DNA of 62,730 bases, from assembly GCA_900768505.1 (NCBI GenBank), contig CAAGED010000051.1:1-62730 (forward strand), given 5' to 3'. The notes below the pieces were generated by a model. The model did no database searches. It was given only the letters and a program-made list of their open reading frames with translations, and was not told the origin of the DNA. Positions 33,821-41,706 of this stretch are shown piece after piece. Every line of letters begins with the position of its first letter. The stretch's first letter is position 1. Source of the DNA: Lentisphaeria bacterium (GTDB lineage Bacteria > Verrucomicrobiota > Lentisphaeria > Victivallales > Victivallaceae). A program made the translations under genes and the position numbers.

Positions 33821-34498
33821 TTATTGGAATAACATCAGAATATTTTCCAGCAGACGGGCGAAAAACAGTGTGCCGTATTGTACACAAATGACCGCGGCGG
33901 CATAAATGTATTCAAAATAAAAAAATATCAGCAGAAACAACCCGAAACCGACGGCAGTCACCAATTCAGATTTCAGGATTTTTACGGTGTCGAAAAGCGG
34001 CGCCACCAGATGCCAGCCGTCCAGCCCTGGCAAAGGCAGCATGTTAATTATAAACAATATCATATTTACACACCCGCCGTAGAGAAAAAACTGGCCAACC
34101 ATTTTGTAATAAATCTCGGGGGTTTTGGCGTAGAACATTGCCGCAATAATCAAATTTGGCGCAATGCAGCAGAAGAAGAAGATTGCCAGGTTGGAAAACG
34201 GCCCTGCGAGGGAGACTAAAACTGCCTTGTAGCGGGGTGTCAAGCGCTGGGGATTGACTGGAACCTGCCCCCAGGCAATGCCCAGCAGCAGAAAGGAGAT
34301 CAGTGACTGGATCCCCATTTGCCGGAGTGGATTCATGGTCAGGTGTCCGGCGTCGGCGGCAGTGTTATCGCCAAATTTGTAGGCGACGTAGGCGTGGCTC
34401 ATTTCATGGAAGCAGATGGAGAAAATAACCCAGAAGCTCCATATTACAAAGTAGAGGGTGTTGTCGAAAAGTCGGAAGAAAAAGATTGATTCACTCAT
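33821..34498 (-). CDS. Site-2 protease family (M50) membrane metalloprotease
   Basis: A 225-residue membrane protein. CFHEMSHAYVAYKFGD in the first helix holds the HExxH-type zinc motif (HEMSH), and NMLPLPGLDGWHL provides the third ligand in the NxxPxPxxDG family motif (about residue 150). Several hydrophobic helices surround these. M50 proteases cut substrates within membranes; the substrate is unknown. This small form, without a PDZ domain, is common in bacteria as a stand-alone gene. It is followed by xseA on the same strand. Confidence 0.9.
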   Translation of the reverse strand: MSESIFFFRLFDNTLYFVIWSFWVIFSICFHEMSHAYVAYKFGDNTAADAGHLTMNPLRQMGIQSLISFLLLGIAWGQVPVNPQRLTPRYKAVLVSLAGPFSNLAIFFFCCIAPNLIIAAMFYAKTPEIYYKMVGQFFLYGGCVNMILFIINMLPLPGLDGWHLVAPLFDTVKILKSELVTAVGFGLFLLIFFYFEYIYAAAVICVQYGTLFFARLLENILMLFQ

Positions 34499-34591
34499 TG
34501 TCGGCCCGTTTACTCCATGATTTTTACCGAATTAATTGTCGTTTGAACAATATAACTTGTATTTTGAATTTTTCCAGATGAAAAAGTCGAC

Positions 34592-34636
34592 AAAAAAACG
34601 CATTCCGGATTTATTTATTCCAAAATGCGTTTTTTG
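34592..34636. terminator. Bidirectional hairpin terminator
   Basis: AAAACGCATT (34595-34604) pairs with AATGCGTTTT (34624-34633), flanked by A7 on one side and T6 on the other. On the minus strand it ends the 35-aa gene transcript. Confidence 0.85.
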
Positions 34637-34720
34637 CTTCGGTCCGGGATGAAAAACATTCCGCGAATTATTTGTCACCGCGGCATTGGTTTCTCCCGGG
34701 AGTGGCTGATCAGAAAAAAA

Positions 34721-34828
34721 TTACTTGTTTTCTGAATTTGCGCTCTCTTTTTTGCCGAAAATTTTTTCCCAATTGCTGCGATATTTGTTTTCATCACCAG
34801 GACGACGTTTACTGCCTTTACCAGCCAT
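34721..34828 (-). CDS. 35-residue basic protein with strong expression signals
   Basis: A short ORF on the minus strand, MAGKGSKRRPGDENKYRSNW, then EKIFGKKESANSENK. It is preceded by a near-perfect ribosome-binding site (GGAGGTGA, five bases before ATG), a strong promoter upstream and a hairpin terminator downstream, so it is almost certainly expressed. The pattern KG-S-x-x-RP ... NW-x-x-IFGKK is one I associate with tiny conserved proteins in various bacteria and phages, of unknown role; a nucleic-acid or ribosome association is only a guess from its charge. Confidence 0.75.
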   Translation of the reverse strand: MAGKGSKRRPGDENKYRSNWEKIFGKKESANSENK

Positions 34829-34931
34829 AATGTCACCTCCATAAGATAGGTTATAAATTAATTTTTTTGTTTTATTAGTTTTTATGTGTCAATGCGGCGG
34901 ATTTTTTATGTCGATTCTCCGCATCAACGTG

Positions 34932-34961
34932 ATAATATATCATATCTGGCTGATTTGTCAA
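34932..34961 (-). promoter_or_regulatory. Promoter of the 35-residue protein gene
   Basis: On the minus strand TTGACA (34961-34956) and TATTAT (34937-34932) lie 18 bases apart, about 100 bases upstream of the start codon. Confidence 0.65.
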
Positions 34962-34981
34962 CTTTTTCAAGCAATAAATTA

Positions 34982-35818
34982 CTACGCATCGGCGTACATT
35001 CTGCTTAAATCAGTCATACACTGATTCAGCAATCCCAGTGCCGTTACTCCGTCACCCTCCGAGGCCGGAATGCGAGTTTCAAAAATAATCAGCAAATCCC
35101 GTTTTGTCTGCTTCAAGGCCGCCATCAGTTGCCGCCAGTCAATTACACCGCGTCCTGGAATCCAGTGGCACTCGTCCACATTGTCGTAGTCGGAAAAATG
35201 GCAGGCTCCCAGGCGGTCAGACAATTGTGAAACGATCTGCGGCAGATTTTTTGCTTGATCCATTACATGATTGACGTCCAGCAGAATATCCACATACTCC
35301 GGGTCAATTCCATCGGTCAAATAGCGCAAATCCGCCACGGAATTGCCGATACAGGTGCGCGGCAGGTACTCAATGGACATCTTCAGCTGATGTTTGCGCA
35401 ATACCGGCACCAATTCCGCCACACTTTTCCGGGCCTGCTCCAAACGCATGGCGTGATCCTCTGTTTTGATGGGCTCGCATCCGGCGTGAAGGGTTAAATG
35501 CCAGGCGCCGAAATCCAGATTTTCTTCAATGTGGCCGCTGAAACGTTTTACCGTTGCCAAACGTGCTGCTTCGTCCGCCACCGAGAGATCCCATCCGTCA
35601 CCAAAGGGGAGGTGGAGACTGGGGCAGTTGACAACACCGGATTTGACCAGTGCCAGCCATTTGGCGCGGTTGACGCCGCTGCCGTCGTAATTATCCGGCT
35701 CGTTTACACGGGTTGTGTTGATTTCCAGATTTTTCAATTTTGAGTCCCGAAAAGCCGCGGCCAGAGCCGGGGTGCAGGCTAAATTTAAAGAGGTGATGGC
35801 GCTTGCAAACTTTATCAT
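34982..35818 (-). CDS. Sugar phosphate isomerase/epimerase-like TIM-barrel protein
   Basis: A 278-residue protein of the xylose-isomerase-like TIM-barrel superfamily. FGAWHLTLHAGCEP has the first metal-site histidine, MSIEYLPRTCIGNS the glutamate, DILLDVNHVMDQA the Asp/His pair, ACHFSDYDNVDECHWIPGRG a second His set, and IIFETRIP the last glutamate. Such enzymes isomerise or epimerise sugars, often inositols. It is monocistronic on the minus strand with no sugar-transport genes nearby, so substrate is unknown. Confidence 0.88.
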   Translation of the reverse strand: MIKFASAITSLNLACTPALAAAFRDSKLKNLEINTTRVNEPDNYDGSGVNRAKWLALVKSGVVNCPSLHLPFGDGWDLSVADEAARLATVKRFSGHIEENLDFGAWHLTLHAGCEPIKTEDHAMRLEQARKSVAELVPVLRKHQLKMSIEYLPRTCIGNSVADLRYLTDGIDPEYVDILLDVNHVMDQAKNLPQIVSQLSDRLGACHFSDYDNVDECHWIPGRGVIDWRQLMAALKQTKRDLLIIFETRIPASEGDGVTALGLLNQCMTDLSRMYADA

Positions 35819-35887
35819 TTTAACATTGCCTTGTTTAAATTTTAAATATGTATAAAATATTATTGATTTATATCGTTTATTTGCGGA

Positions 35888-36679
35888 TTACTGGGGATTT
35901 TCGGCCAGAAATTTCATAACCGCTTTCAGATCGTTCCACGCATCGCGTTTGGCTCGTTCCACCCGTGCTAAATAGCCGGGGTGAAAGGTTGGCATAAAGG
36001 GAATTGAATCGTATTTCATCCAGCGGCCGCGGCAGTGGGAAATTTTTTCGCCGCAATTTACCAAACGCAGCGGCAATGCCCCCATGCCGATAATAACTCT
36101 CGGACGCAGCAGCTCAATCTGCCTTTTCAGGTATCCAATGCAGCAGTTGAAATCACTTTCGTCGAGGGTTTTTGCCTCCGGGCAACAGCACTTCATCATG
36201 TAGGTAATAAATACTTCGTTGTGCTTTAGCTGCATGGCATCAATCATCTTTACCAGCAATTTGCCGCTTTCTCCGGCGCGGAGGTCGTTTTGTTGCTGCT
36301 CCGCCCGGTCCGGTTCGTCGGAAATAAAGAGAACCGGTTGGTTTCCGGCGGAGCCCCAGCCGAAAATCGGCAACTTGCCGGCTCGGGAGCAGGCGGTACA
36401 ACGCATACAATCGGCGCGAAGAGTTTTCCAGTCCATTTTGTTTGTTGCTGCCGCGACAGCGGGTGGCGTTGCAGAGTTGACCGTGCTGCCGGGGCATGAT
36501 TCCGGGACGGAACGAGCCGTCGGAGCATTTGGCTTCGCAGGTATGGGCGAATCCGGCCTATCAGGCGTTGGGTCGGAAAAAAATTCATTCAGTGTCTCCG
36601 GGGCGACTCCGGTGAAGTATCCGCTGCCCCCCTCCCGCTGAATTGCCTCGATTAATTGGTCAAAAAAAGATTCGCTCAT
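35888..36679 (-). CDS. Uracil-DNA glycosylase family 4-like protein with divergent active-site loop
   Basis: A 263-residue protein. The N-terminal 80 residues are Pro/Ala/Thr-rich and look disordered. The family-4/5 UDG fold follows: CMRCTACSRAGKLPIFGWGS with iron-sulfur cysteines, GESGKLLVKMIDAM, YMMKCCCPEAKTLDESDFNC, LLRPRVIIGMGALPLRLV, and the C-terminal MPTFHPGYLARVE with the HPxYLxR motif. The usual GEAPG water-activating loop is replaced by SDEPD, so uracil removal is plausible but not certain. It would excise uracil from DNA in base-excision repair. Monocistronic. Confidence 0.85.
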   Translation of the reverse strand: MSESFFDQLIEAIQREGGSGYFTGVAPETLNEFFSDPTPDRPDSPIPAKPNAPTARSVPESCPGSTVNSATPPAVAAATNKMDWKTLRADCMRCTACSRAGKLPIFGWGSAGNQPVLFISDEPDRAEQQQNDLRAGESGKLLVKMIDAMQLKHNEVFITYMMKCCCPEAKTLDESDFNCCIGYLKRQIELLRPRVIIGMGALPLRLVNCGEKISHCRGRWMKYDSIPFMPTFHPGYLARVERAKRDAWNDLKAVMKFLAENPQ

Positions 36680-36841
36680 TTTTCCGAATTATATTCTTTA
36701 ATTTAGTGTTAAAATCAACTTGCAAAATTGGCAAGCCGGTGTTAATTTAGAATTTCAGGGCTGACGAGTTTGCTCGAACGGCCATTTTGTTTAATATATC
36801 GATGAAATTTGGATTTAGCAACCAAAAAATGGAGAAATAAG

Positions 36842-38205
36842 ATGTTTTTCAGAAAAAATATTATTTTATCCGCCGCAATTGTGGTTTTGGCGGCAAGTGG
36901 GTTTCTGCCGTTGCGCGCGGAGGTGGATGTGCAGGCGGCCCTGACCGGAATTCCCACTCAGAGTGAGAGTGTGGAGAATACAAGCGATGCGGCGGCAAAT
37001 GAGCCGGCGGAGGCTGATGCGGCGGCGGAGAAAGAGTCGATTCAGAATTCAATCTCCTCAATTTCCGATATTGACCGGTTGTTTGAGGAAGCCGGTAACT
37101 TTTTTCATAAATCATGGGATTTTCTGAATAAATCCCGTGTGAAAATTTTCGTATTATTTATCGGATTGGTACTTTCGTATTTTGTTGCAATGGTAGTTAA
37201 TTATCTCTTTTATACCATATTTTTGCGCTTCGCCAAGCGCACTAAATTTACCTATGACGATCAGTTGTGCAGTGCGTTGCGTTCTCCAATCACCACCCTG
37301 GTTTTTATAATTGGTGACTGCTTGAGTGCGCTGCCGTTTTTGAGTCTTTGTCCGCCGAAGATTTTCACCCTGATAATCCGGTTGTTTTTGGTGTCGGCGG
37401 TGGTGGATATTACCTGGGGGCTTTTCCGGGTGATTGATGTGATTAGCAACTTTTGGATTGAGCTGGCGGTTAAAAGTGTTAACAATATTGATGACTTGCT
37501 GGTGCAGTTCATCCGCAAAAGCGCCAAGACGATTTTAGTGCTGGTGGCACTATTCCTCTGCGGTGAAACTATTTTGCAGCTGAATATCACCGCTTTGATG
37601 ACAACTGCCGGTATTGCCGGATTGGCCATCGCTTTTGCGGCCAAGGATACGATTGCCAATTTCTTGAGTTCGATTATGATTATTCTGGATAAGCCATTCA
37701 AAATCGGCGACCGTATCCGCACCGGAGTGCTTGACGGAATTGTGGAGATGGTTGGTTTCCGCAGCAGTCGTATTCGAGGTTTGGACGGTAATCTTTTTAT
37801 TATTCCGAATTGCCAGTTGGCGGATGCGGCCATTGAAAATGTGACGGAGCGCCCAAATATCCGTTATATATTTGATTTGACGCTGGTTATGGTACAACGC
37901 CGGAAAAAATGCGGCTGGCGCGGAAAATTTTGGAGCGTTTAACCGGAGATGAAAAATATTTCATGCAGGGCGAAAATGCCCCCGCCATTGTTTTCAGTGA
38001 CTTTAAGGATTGGGCGCTGAATATAAATGTCAAGGTTTGGTTCAATACCACCGACTGGGTTACATCCCAGGAGTGGCGCAATAATTTGAATTTGGCGATT
38101 CTGGAAGAGTTTAACGCCAATGGATTGGATTTCGCATTTCCGACCAATACCACGGTATTAACCGGAGATCCCAAACAGCCGTTAATCGTCAAAAAAAATG
38201 ATTAA
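36842..38205 (+). pseudogene. MscS-family mechanosensitive channel, frameshifted
   Basis: MscS channels open under membrane tension. The first frame (36842-37942) begins with a signal-like MFFRKNIILSAAIVVLAASG, a low-complexity Ala/Glu segment, then membrane helices, with the pore-helix-like AGIAGLAIAFAAKDTIANFL and the beta domain ILDKPFKIGDRIRTGVLDGI typical of MscS. After LTLV the frame departs. The next frame resumes as YGTTPEKMRLARKILERLTG to the stop at 38205, the expected C-terminal alpha-beta domain. One base is missing near 37,885 (a TT that should be TTT). The repaired protein would have about 454 residues. The ATG at 36842 has GGAG upstream. Broken unless this is a sequencing error. 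Confidence 0.88.
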
Positions 38206-38312
38206 CAGGTGGTAAATGCCGTTATATGTGATATATTTCTTGATATAATGTATTGTTATATTTCAAAACTTTAGTTTTTACTAATTCAAGTAACATATCG
38301 GAGAATAAAAAA

Positions 38313-39509
38313 ATGAAAGTAATCGTCGCTTATTCCGGCGGTCTTGACACCTCGGTAATTGTCAAGTGGGTAAAAGAAAAGTATAATGCCGAAGTTATCG
38401 GTTTCTGCGCTGACGTCGGTCAGGAAGAAGAGCTCGACGGTGTTGAAGCCAAGGCCATTCGCACCGGTGCCAGTAAGTGTTATGTGGAAGACCTTACAGA
38501 AGAGTTCGCCCGTGATTTTATTTTCCCGATGATGCAGGCCAACGCCATCTACGAGGGTAATTATCTGCTTGGTACTTCGATTGCCCGTCCGCTGATCGGC
38601 AAGCGTTTGATTGAAATCGCCCGTGCCGAGGGCGCGGATGCCATTTGTCACGGCGCCACCGGCAAAGGCAACGACCAAATTCGTTTTGAGTTGACCGCCT
38701 ATGCAATGGAGCCGAATATCAAAATTATCGCTCCGTGGCGGGAGTGGAATTTCACCGGCCGTATGGATTTGGTGGAATATGCCCACAAGAACGGTATTCC
38801 TGTAACCACCACGGCGGCTAAACCTTACAGCATGGATCGCAATTTGCTGCACATCAGCTTTGAGGGTGGTATTTTGGAAGATCCCTGGAACGAGTTCCCG
38901 GATGAAATTGCCGTGATGACCAAGCCGCTGAGTCAGGCTGCAGATGAGCCGGAGGATGTAGTTATCTCCTTTGAGAAGGGTATTCCGGTGAAAATTAACG
39001 GTCAGGAGTACTCACCAGCCAATATTATGCGCGCCCTTAACGCCATGGGTAAACGTCACGCCGTGGGGCGGGTGGATATTGTGGAAAACCGTTTCGTCGG
39101 CATGAAGAGCCGCGGGGTGTACGAAACTCCGGCCGGCACGATTTTGCACAACGCTCACCGCGCGCTGGAAACTATCACCATGGATCGTGAAGTAATGCAT
39201 TTGCGCGACTCTCTGATTCCGAAATACGCCGATATGGTTTACAATGGTTTCTGGTATGCGCCGGAGCGTGAAATGCTTCAGGCCGCTATTACCGAGAGCC
39301 AGAAGTTTGTCACCGGCGATGTTCGGGTTAAACTTTTCAAGGGTGCATGCCATGTTACCGGCCGTCGTTCTGAATACAGTCTGTACGATGATGCGATTGC
39401 CAGCTTTGAAGATGCCGAAGCATATAATCATAAGGATGCGGAGGGATTTATCCGTTTGAACGCTTTGCGTTTGCGCGTACTTGCCCGGAGCAAGCAGCAT
39501 CGTTATTAA
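38313..39509 (+). CDS. argG: Argininosuccinate synthase
   Basis: A 398-residue ArgG. MKVIVAYSGGLDTSVIVKWV contains the ATP pyrophosphatase loop SGGLDTS. HGATGKGNDQIRFELTAYAM, APWREWNFTGRMDLVEYAHK, and KPYSMDRNLLHISFEGGILE are family blocks for citrulline and aspartate binding. It joins citrulline and aspartate to make argininosuccinate in arginine synthesis. I use the ATG at 38313, which begins the conserved N-terminus and has CGGAG upstream. Monocistronic, ended by a perfect terminator; no other arg gene is near. Confidence 0.98.
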   Translation: MKVIVAYSGGLDTSVIVKWVKEKYNAEVIGFCADVGQEEELDGVEAKAIRTGASKCYVEDLTEEFARDFIFPMMQANAIYEGNYLLGTSIARPLIGKRLIEIARAEGADAICHGATGKGNDQIRFELTAYAMEPNIKIIAPWREWNFTGRMDLVEYAHKNGIPVTTTAAKPYSMDRNLLHISFEGGILEDPWNEFPDEIAVMTKPLSQAADEPEDVVISFEKGIPVKINGQEYSPANIMRALNAMGKRHAVGRVDIVENRFVGMKSRGVYETPAGTILHNAHRALETITMDREVMHLRDSLIPKYADMVYNGFWYAPEREMLQAAITESQKFVTGDVRVKLFKGACHVTGRRSEYSLYDDAIASFEDAEAYNHKDAEGFIRLNALRLRVLARSKQHRY

Positions 39510-39540
39510 TCAGTTGATTTTAGCATTATTTGCAAAAAAA

Positions 39541-39572
39541 GCCTTGAGAATAAGATTCTCAAGGCTTTTTTT
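39541..39572 (+). terminator. argG terminator
   Basis: A perfect 11-bp stem, GCCTTGAGAAT and ATTCTCAAGGC (39541-39551 with 39555-39565), with T7 after and A7 before, so it can act on both strands. It is also part of a tandem duplication. Confidence 0.95.
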
Positions 39573-39745
39573 ATCTTAACAGAGTTGGATTTTATTATAT
39601 CATGGTTATTCCAAACGCAACACCGGTGCCTGGTTTAACCTTGCCGCCTTGGGAATAAAATTCTCAAGGCGTTTTTGCTCTTAACTGAGTTGAATGTTAT
39701 TATAGTTACTCCGAGCGCAATACCGTGATTGGATTCTGTTGTGCC
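39541..39745. repeat. Diverged tandem duplication of the permease 3' end and terminator
   Basis: Two units about 105 bases long. Unit one (39541-39645) has the terminator stem, then TCTTAAC.GAGTTG, then on the minus strand a coding tail KAARLNQAPVLRLE and stop at 39606-39608. Unit two (39646-39745) has the stem at 39646-39670, the same spacer and the real permease end KAAQQNPITVLRSE. Similarity is roughly 70-75 percent by eye. Confidence 0.7.
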
Positions 39746-40977
39746 GCTTTCCATGCCGGGTAGGTGCCGAAGACCACGCCGACTACCGATGAAATAATCA
39801 ATGCGGCAAGAATACTCCACAATTGATAAACAACCGGCATATCCGCATAAACCGTAATGGTGTAGGATATTGCCACCCCCATCACCACGCCCAGCATGCC
39901 GCCCATGGTGGTAAGGAAGACGGTTTCGATAAGGAATTGCAGCAGAATATCCGATTTTTGCGCTCCGAGGGCGCGGCGGGTTCCGATCTCCTTGCGCCGT
40001 TCGAATACACTGGCCAACATGATGTTCATGATGCCGATACCGCCGACGATCAGCGAAATACTGGCGATGGAGGCCATGACGATGGTGAATATATTTTGGG
40101 TCTGCTCCCGTTGTTTCAGTAAATCCAGCGGCACGACAATCTCCCAATCCTTGACCGAATTGTGAACCTTGGAGAAATATCCCTGCAAACGCTTGGAAGT
40201 GTTGTCGATATACTGGATATCATGTACCCGGATAAGGAAGGTGTCATATTCCACCTTGGCCACCTTGTGGGTTGCCCCTTCGCGGTAGCAAGCGTAATCC
40301 TGATAGATTTTTTTAGCGGTGGAGGAGGGGATGAGCACCATATCGTTGGGGGAGCCCAAATCCGGATATTGCGTCCCGATGTCGTTATGCAAAACTCCGA
40401 TGATCGTGAACACTTCCCCCTCGACCTGAAGCTTCTGCCCGATCAGCGAACCGGAATTAAGCGAAAATAGTTTTCGCTTGACATTACTGCCGATAACGCA
40501 GACCTTCAAATCGTTTTTGAAATCTCCGGCGAAAAACCAGCGTCCGTTGTTCATCATGGAGGATGAACGAGCCAGGAAATCCTTGTCCACACTGACCAGT
40601 TTCAGATCGGTGCGGATCGTTCCTTTGAGAATCCAGTGCCTGGTGTCCTGCATGGTGGTAACGTCCGCAACATTGTCCATGCCTTTGATGTTTTTTAGGT
40701 CAATGGCATCCAATCCGTAATATTCAATAATTCCGGCGCTGCTGTTGGTGGTATTCTGTCCCTCTACCGGGGGGCGCTTGGAGTAGACGATAATCTGATT
40801 TATACCCATGCTGGCGATTTGAGATAATGCCGCGTCCTTGGCTCCCTCGGAAATGGCCAGCATGGCCACCACACTGCCTACCCCGAAAATAATTCCCAGT
40901 GATGTAAGAATCGACCGCACCTTGTGCAGCAGCAAACTGTGAAATGATAGTGTAAATAAATCCCGAACCAGCATCAT
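39706..40977 (-). CDS. MacB/FtsX-type ABC transporter permease
   Basis: A 423-residue permease. It has one helix at the N-terminus (FHSLLLHKVRSILTSLGIIF), a large periplasmic domain of about 230 residues (MacB_PCD type), then three helices near the C-terminus (IFTIVMASIASISLIVGGIG, ETVFLTTMGGMLGVVMGVAI, LWSILAALIISSVVGVVFGT). ERRKEIGTRRALGAQKSDIL is the FtsX family signature. These permeases are mechanotransmitters that drive export across the envelope. The start overlaps the ATPase stop (ATGA). It is the last of four genes with secretin, adaptor and ATPase. Confidence 0.95.
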   Translation of the reverse strand: MMLVRDLFTLSFHSLLLHKVRSILTSLGIIFGVGSVVAMLAISEGAKDAALSQIASMGINQIIVYSKRPPVEGQNTTNSSAGIIEYYGLDAIDLKNIKGMDNVADVTTMQDTRHWILKGTIRTDLKLVSVDKDFLARSSSMMNNGRWFFAGDFKNDLKVCVIGSNVKRKLFSLNSGSLIGQKLQVEGEVFTIIGVLHNDIGTQYPDLGSPNDMVLIPSSTAKKIYQDYACYREGATHKVAKVEYDTFLIRVHDIQYIDNTSKRLQGYFSKVHNSVKDWEIVVPLDLLKQREQTQNIFTIVMASIASISLIVGGIGIMNIMLASVFERRKEIGTRRALGAQKSDILLQFLIETVFLTTMGGMLGVVMGVAISYTITVYADMPVVYQLWSILAALIISSVVGVVFGTYPAWKAAQQNPITVLRSE

Positions 40978-41702
40978 TTCACACCTCCATTATTAGATCT
41001 GTCCGCTTCAATACGTCCGTCGCGCAGGCGGATCATTTTATCGTAATGCGGCGCCAGCAGCGGGTTGTGAGTTACCATAATAATGGTTGCTCCCTGATGA
41101 TTGAGTTCGTGGAAGAGAGTCATGATTTCATCACTGGTCTTTTCGTCCAGATTTCCGGTGGGCTCATCCGCCAGCAGAAAGGCCGGCCGGTTGCTCAATG
41201 CTCTGGCGATGGCCACGCGCTGGCACTCGCCGCCGGAGAGCTGATTGGGGCGGTGTCCGAGACGGTGGGAGAGTTTGACCCGATCCAGCAGTTCCAGCGC
41301 CCGCTGATGGCGTTCCTTGTGGGGAATACGGGCGTAAATCATGGGCACTTCCACATTCTGCTCAATGGAGAGGTGGGGAAAAAGGTTGAAGCTTTGAAAG
41401 ATAAAGCCGATTTTCAAATTGCGGATGTATGCCAGCTGGGAATCATTGAGGGTGTCAACTTGAATATTTTCCAAAAAATATTTCCCGCTGGTGGGTACGT
41501 CCAGCATGCCGAGAATGTTCAGCAATGTGGATTTGCCGGAACCTGAAGTACCGACGAAACCCACAAATTCACCGCGGTCTACCTGAACGTTTATACCTTT
41601 CAATACCGGTACTTTCAGTAGTCCGGTATCATAAGTTTTGTATAAATCCACCAATTTCACAATGCTGTGGTCGGTGGAATTTTCAACTGATTGAACGCTC
41701 AT
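40974..41702 (-). CDS. MacB/LolD-type ABC transporter ATP-binding protein
   Basis: A 242-residue ATPase. Walker A is GTSGSGKSTLLNILGMLDVP, the Q-loop FIFQSFNLFPHLS, the signature LSGGECQRVAIARALSNRPA, Walker B FLLADEPTGNLDEKTSDEIM and the H-loop IIMVTHNPLLAP. It pairs with FtsX-type permeases to power extrusion. The ATG at 41702 has GGGGA upstream and lies four bases past the adaptor stop; a longer frame would overlap that gene. Its stop overlaps the permease start. Confidence 0.97.
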   Translation of the reverse strand: MSVQSVENSTDHSIVKLVDLYKTYDTGLLKVPVLKGINVQVDRGEFVGFVGTSGSGKSTLLNILGMLDVPTSGKYFLENIQVDTLNDSQLAYIRNLKIGFIFQSFNLFPHLSIEQNVEVPMIYARIPHKERHQRALELLDRVKLSHRLGHRPNQLSGGECQRVAIARALSNRPAFLLADEPTGNLDEKTSDEIMTLFHELNHQGATIIMVTHNPLLAPHYDKMIRLRDGRIEADRSNNGGVK

Positions 41703-41706
41703 ACGG

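Noticed and set aside
39635..40147. 170-codon minus-strand ORF overlapping the permease 3' end
   Set aside because: It is a shadow frame of the permease gene (His/Arg-rich translation). The real second coding tail lies in another frame and is described with the tandem repeat.
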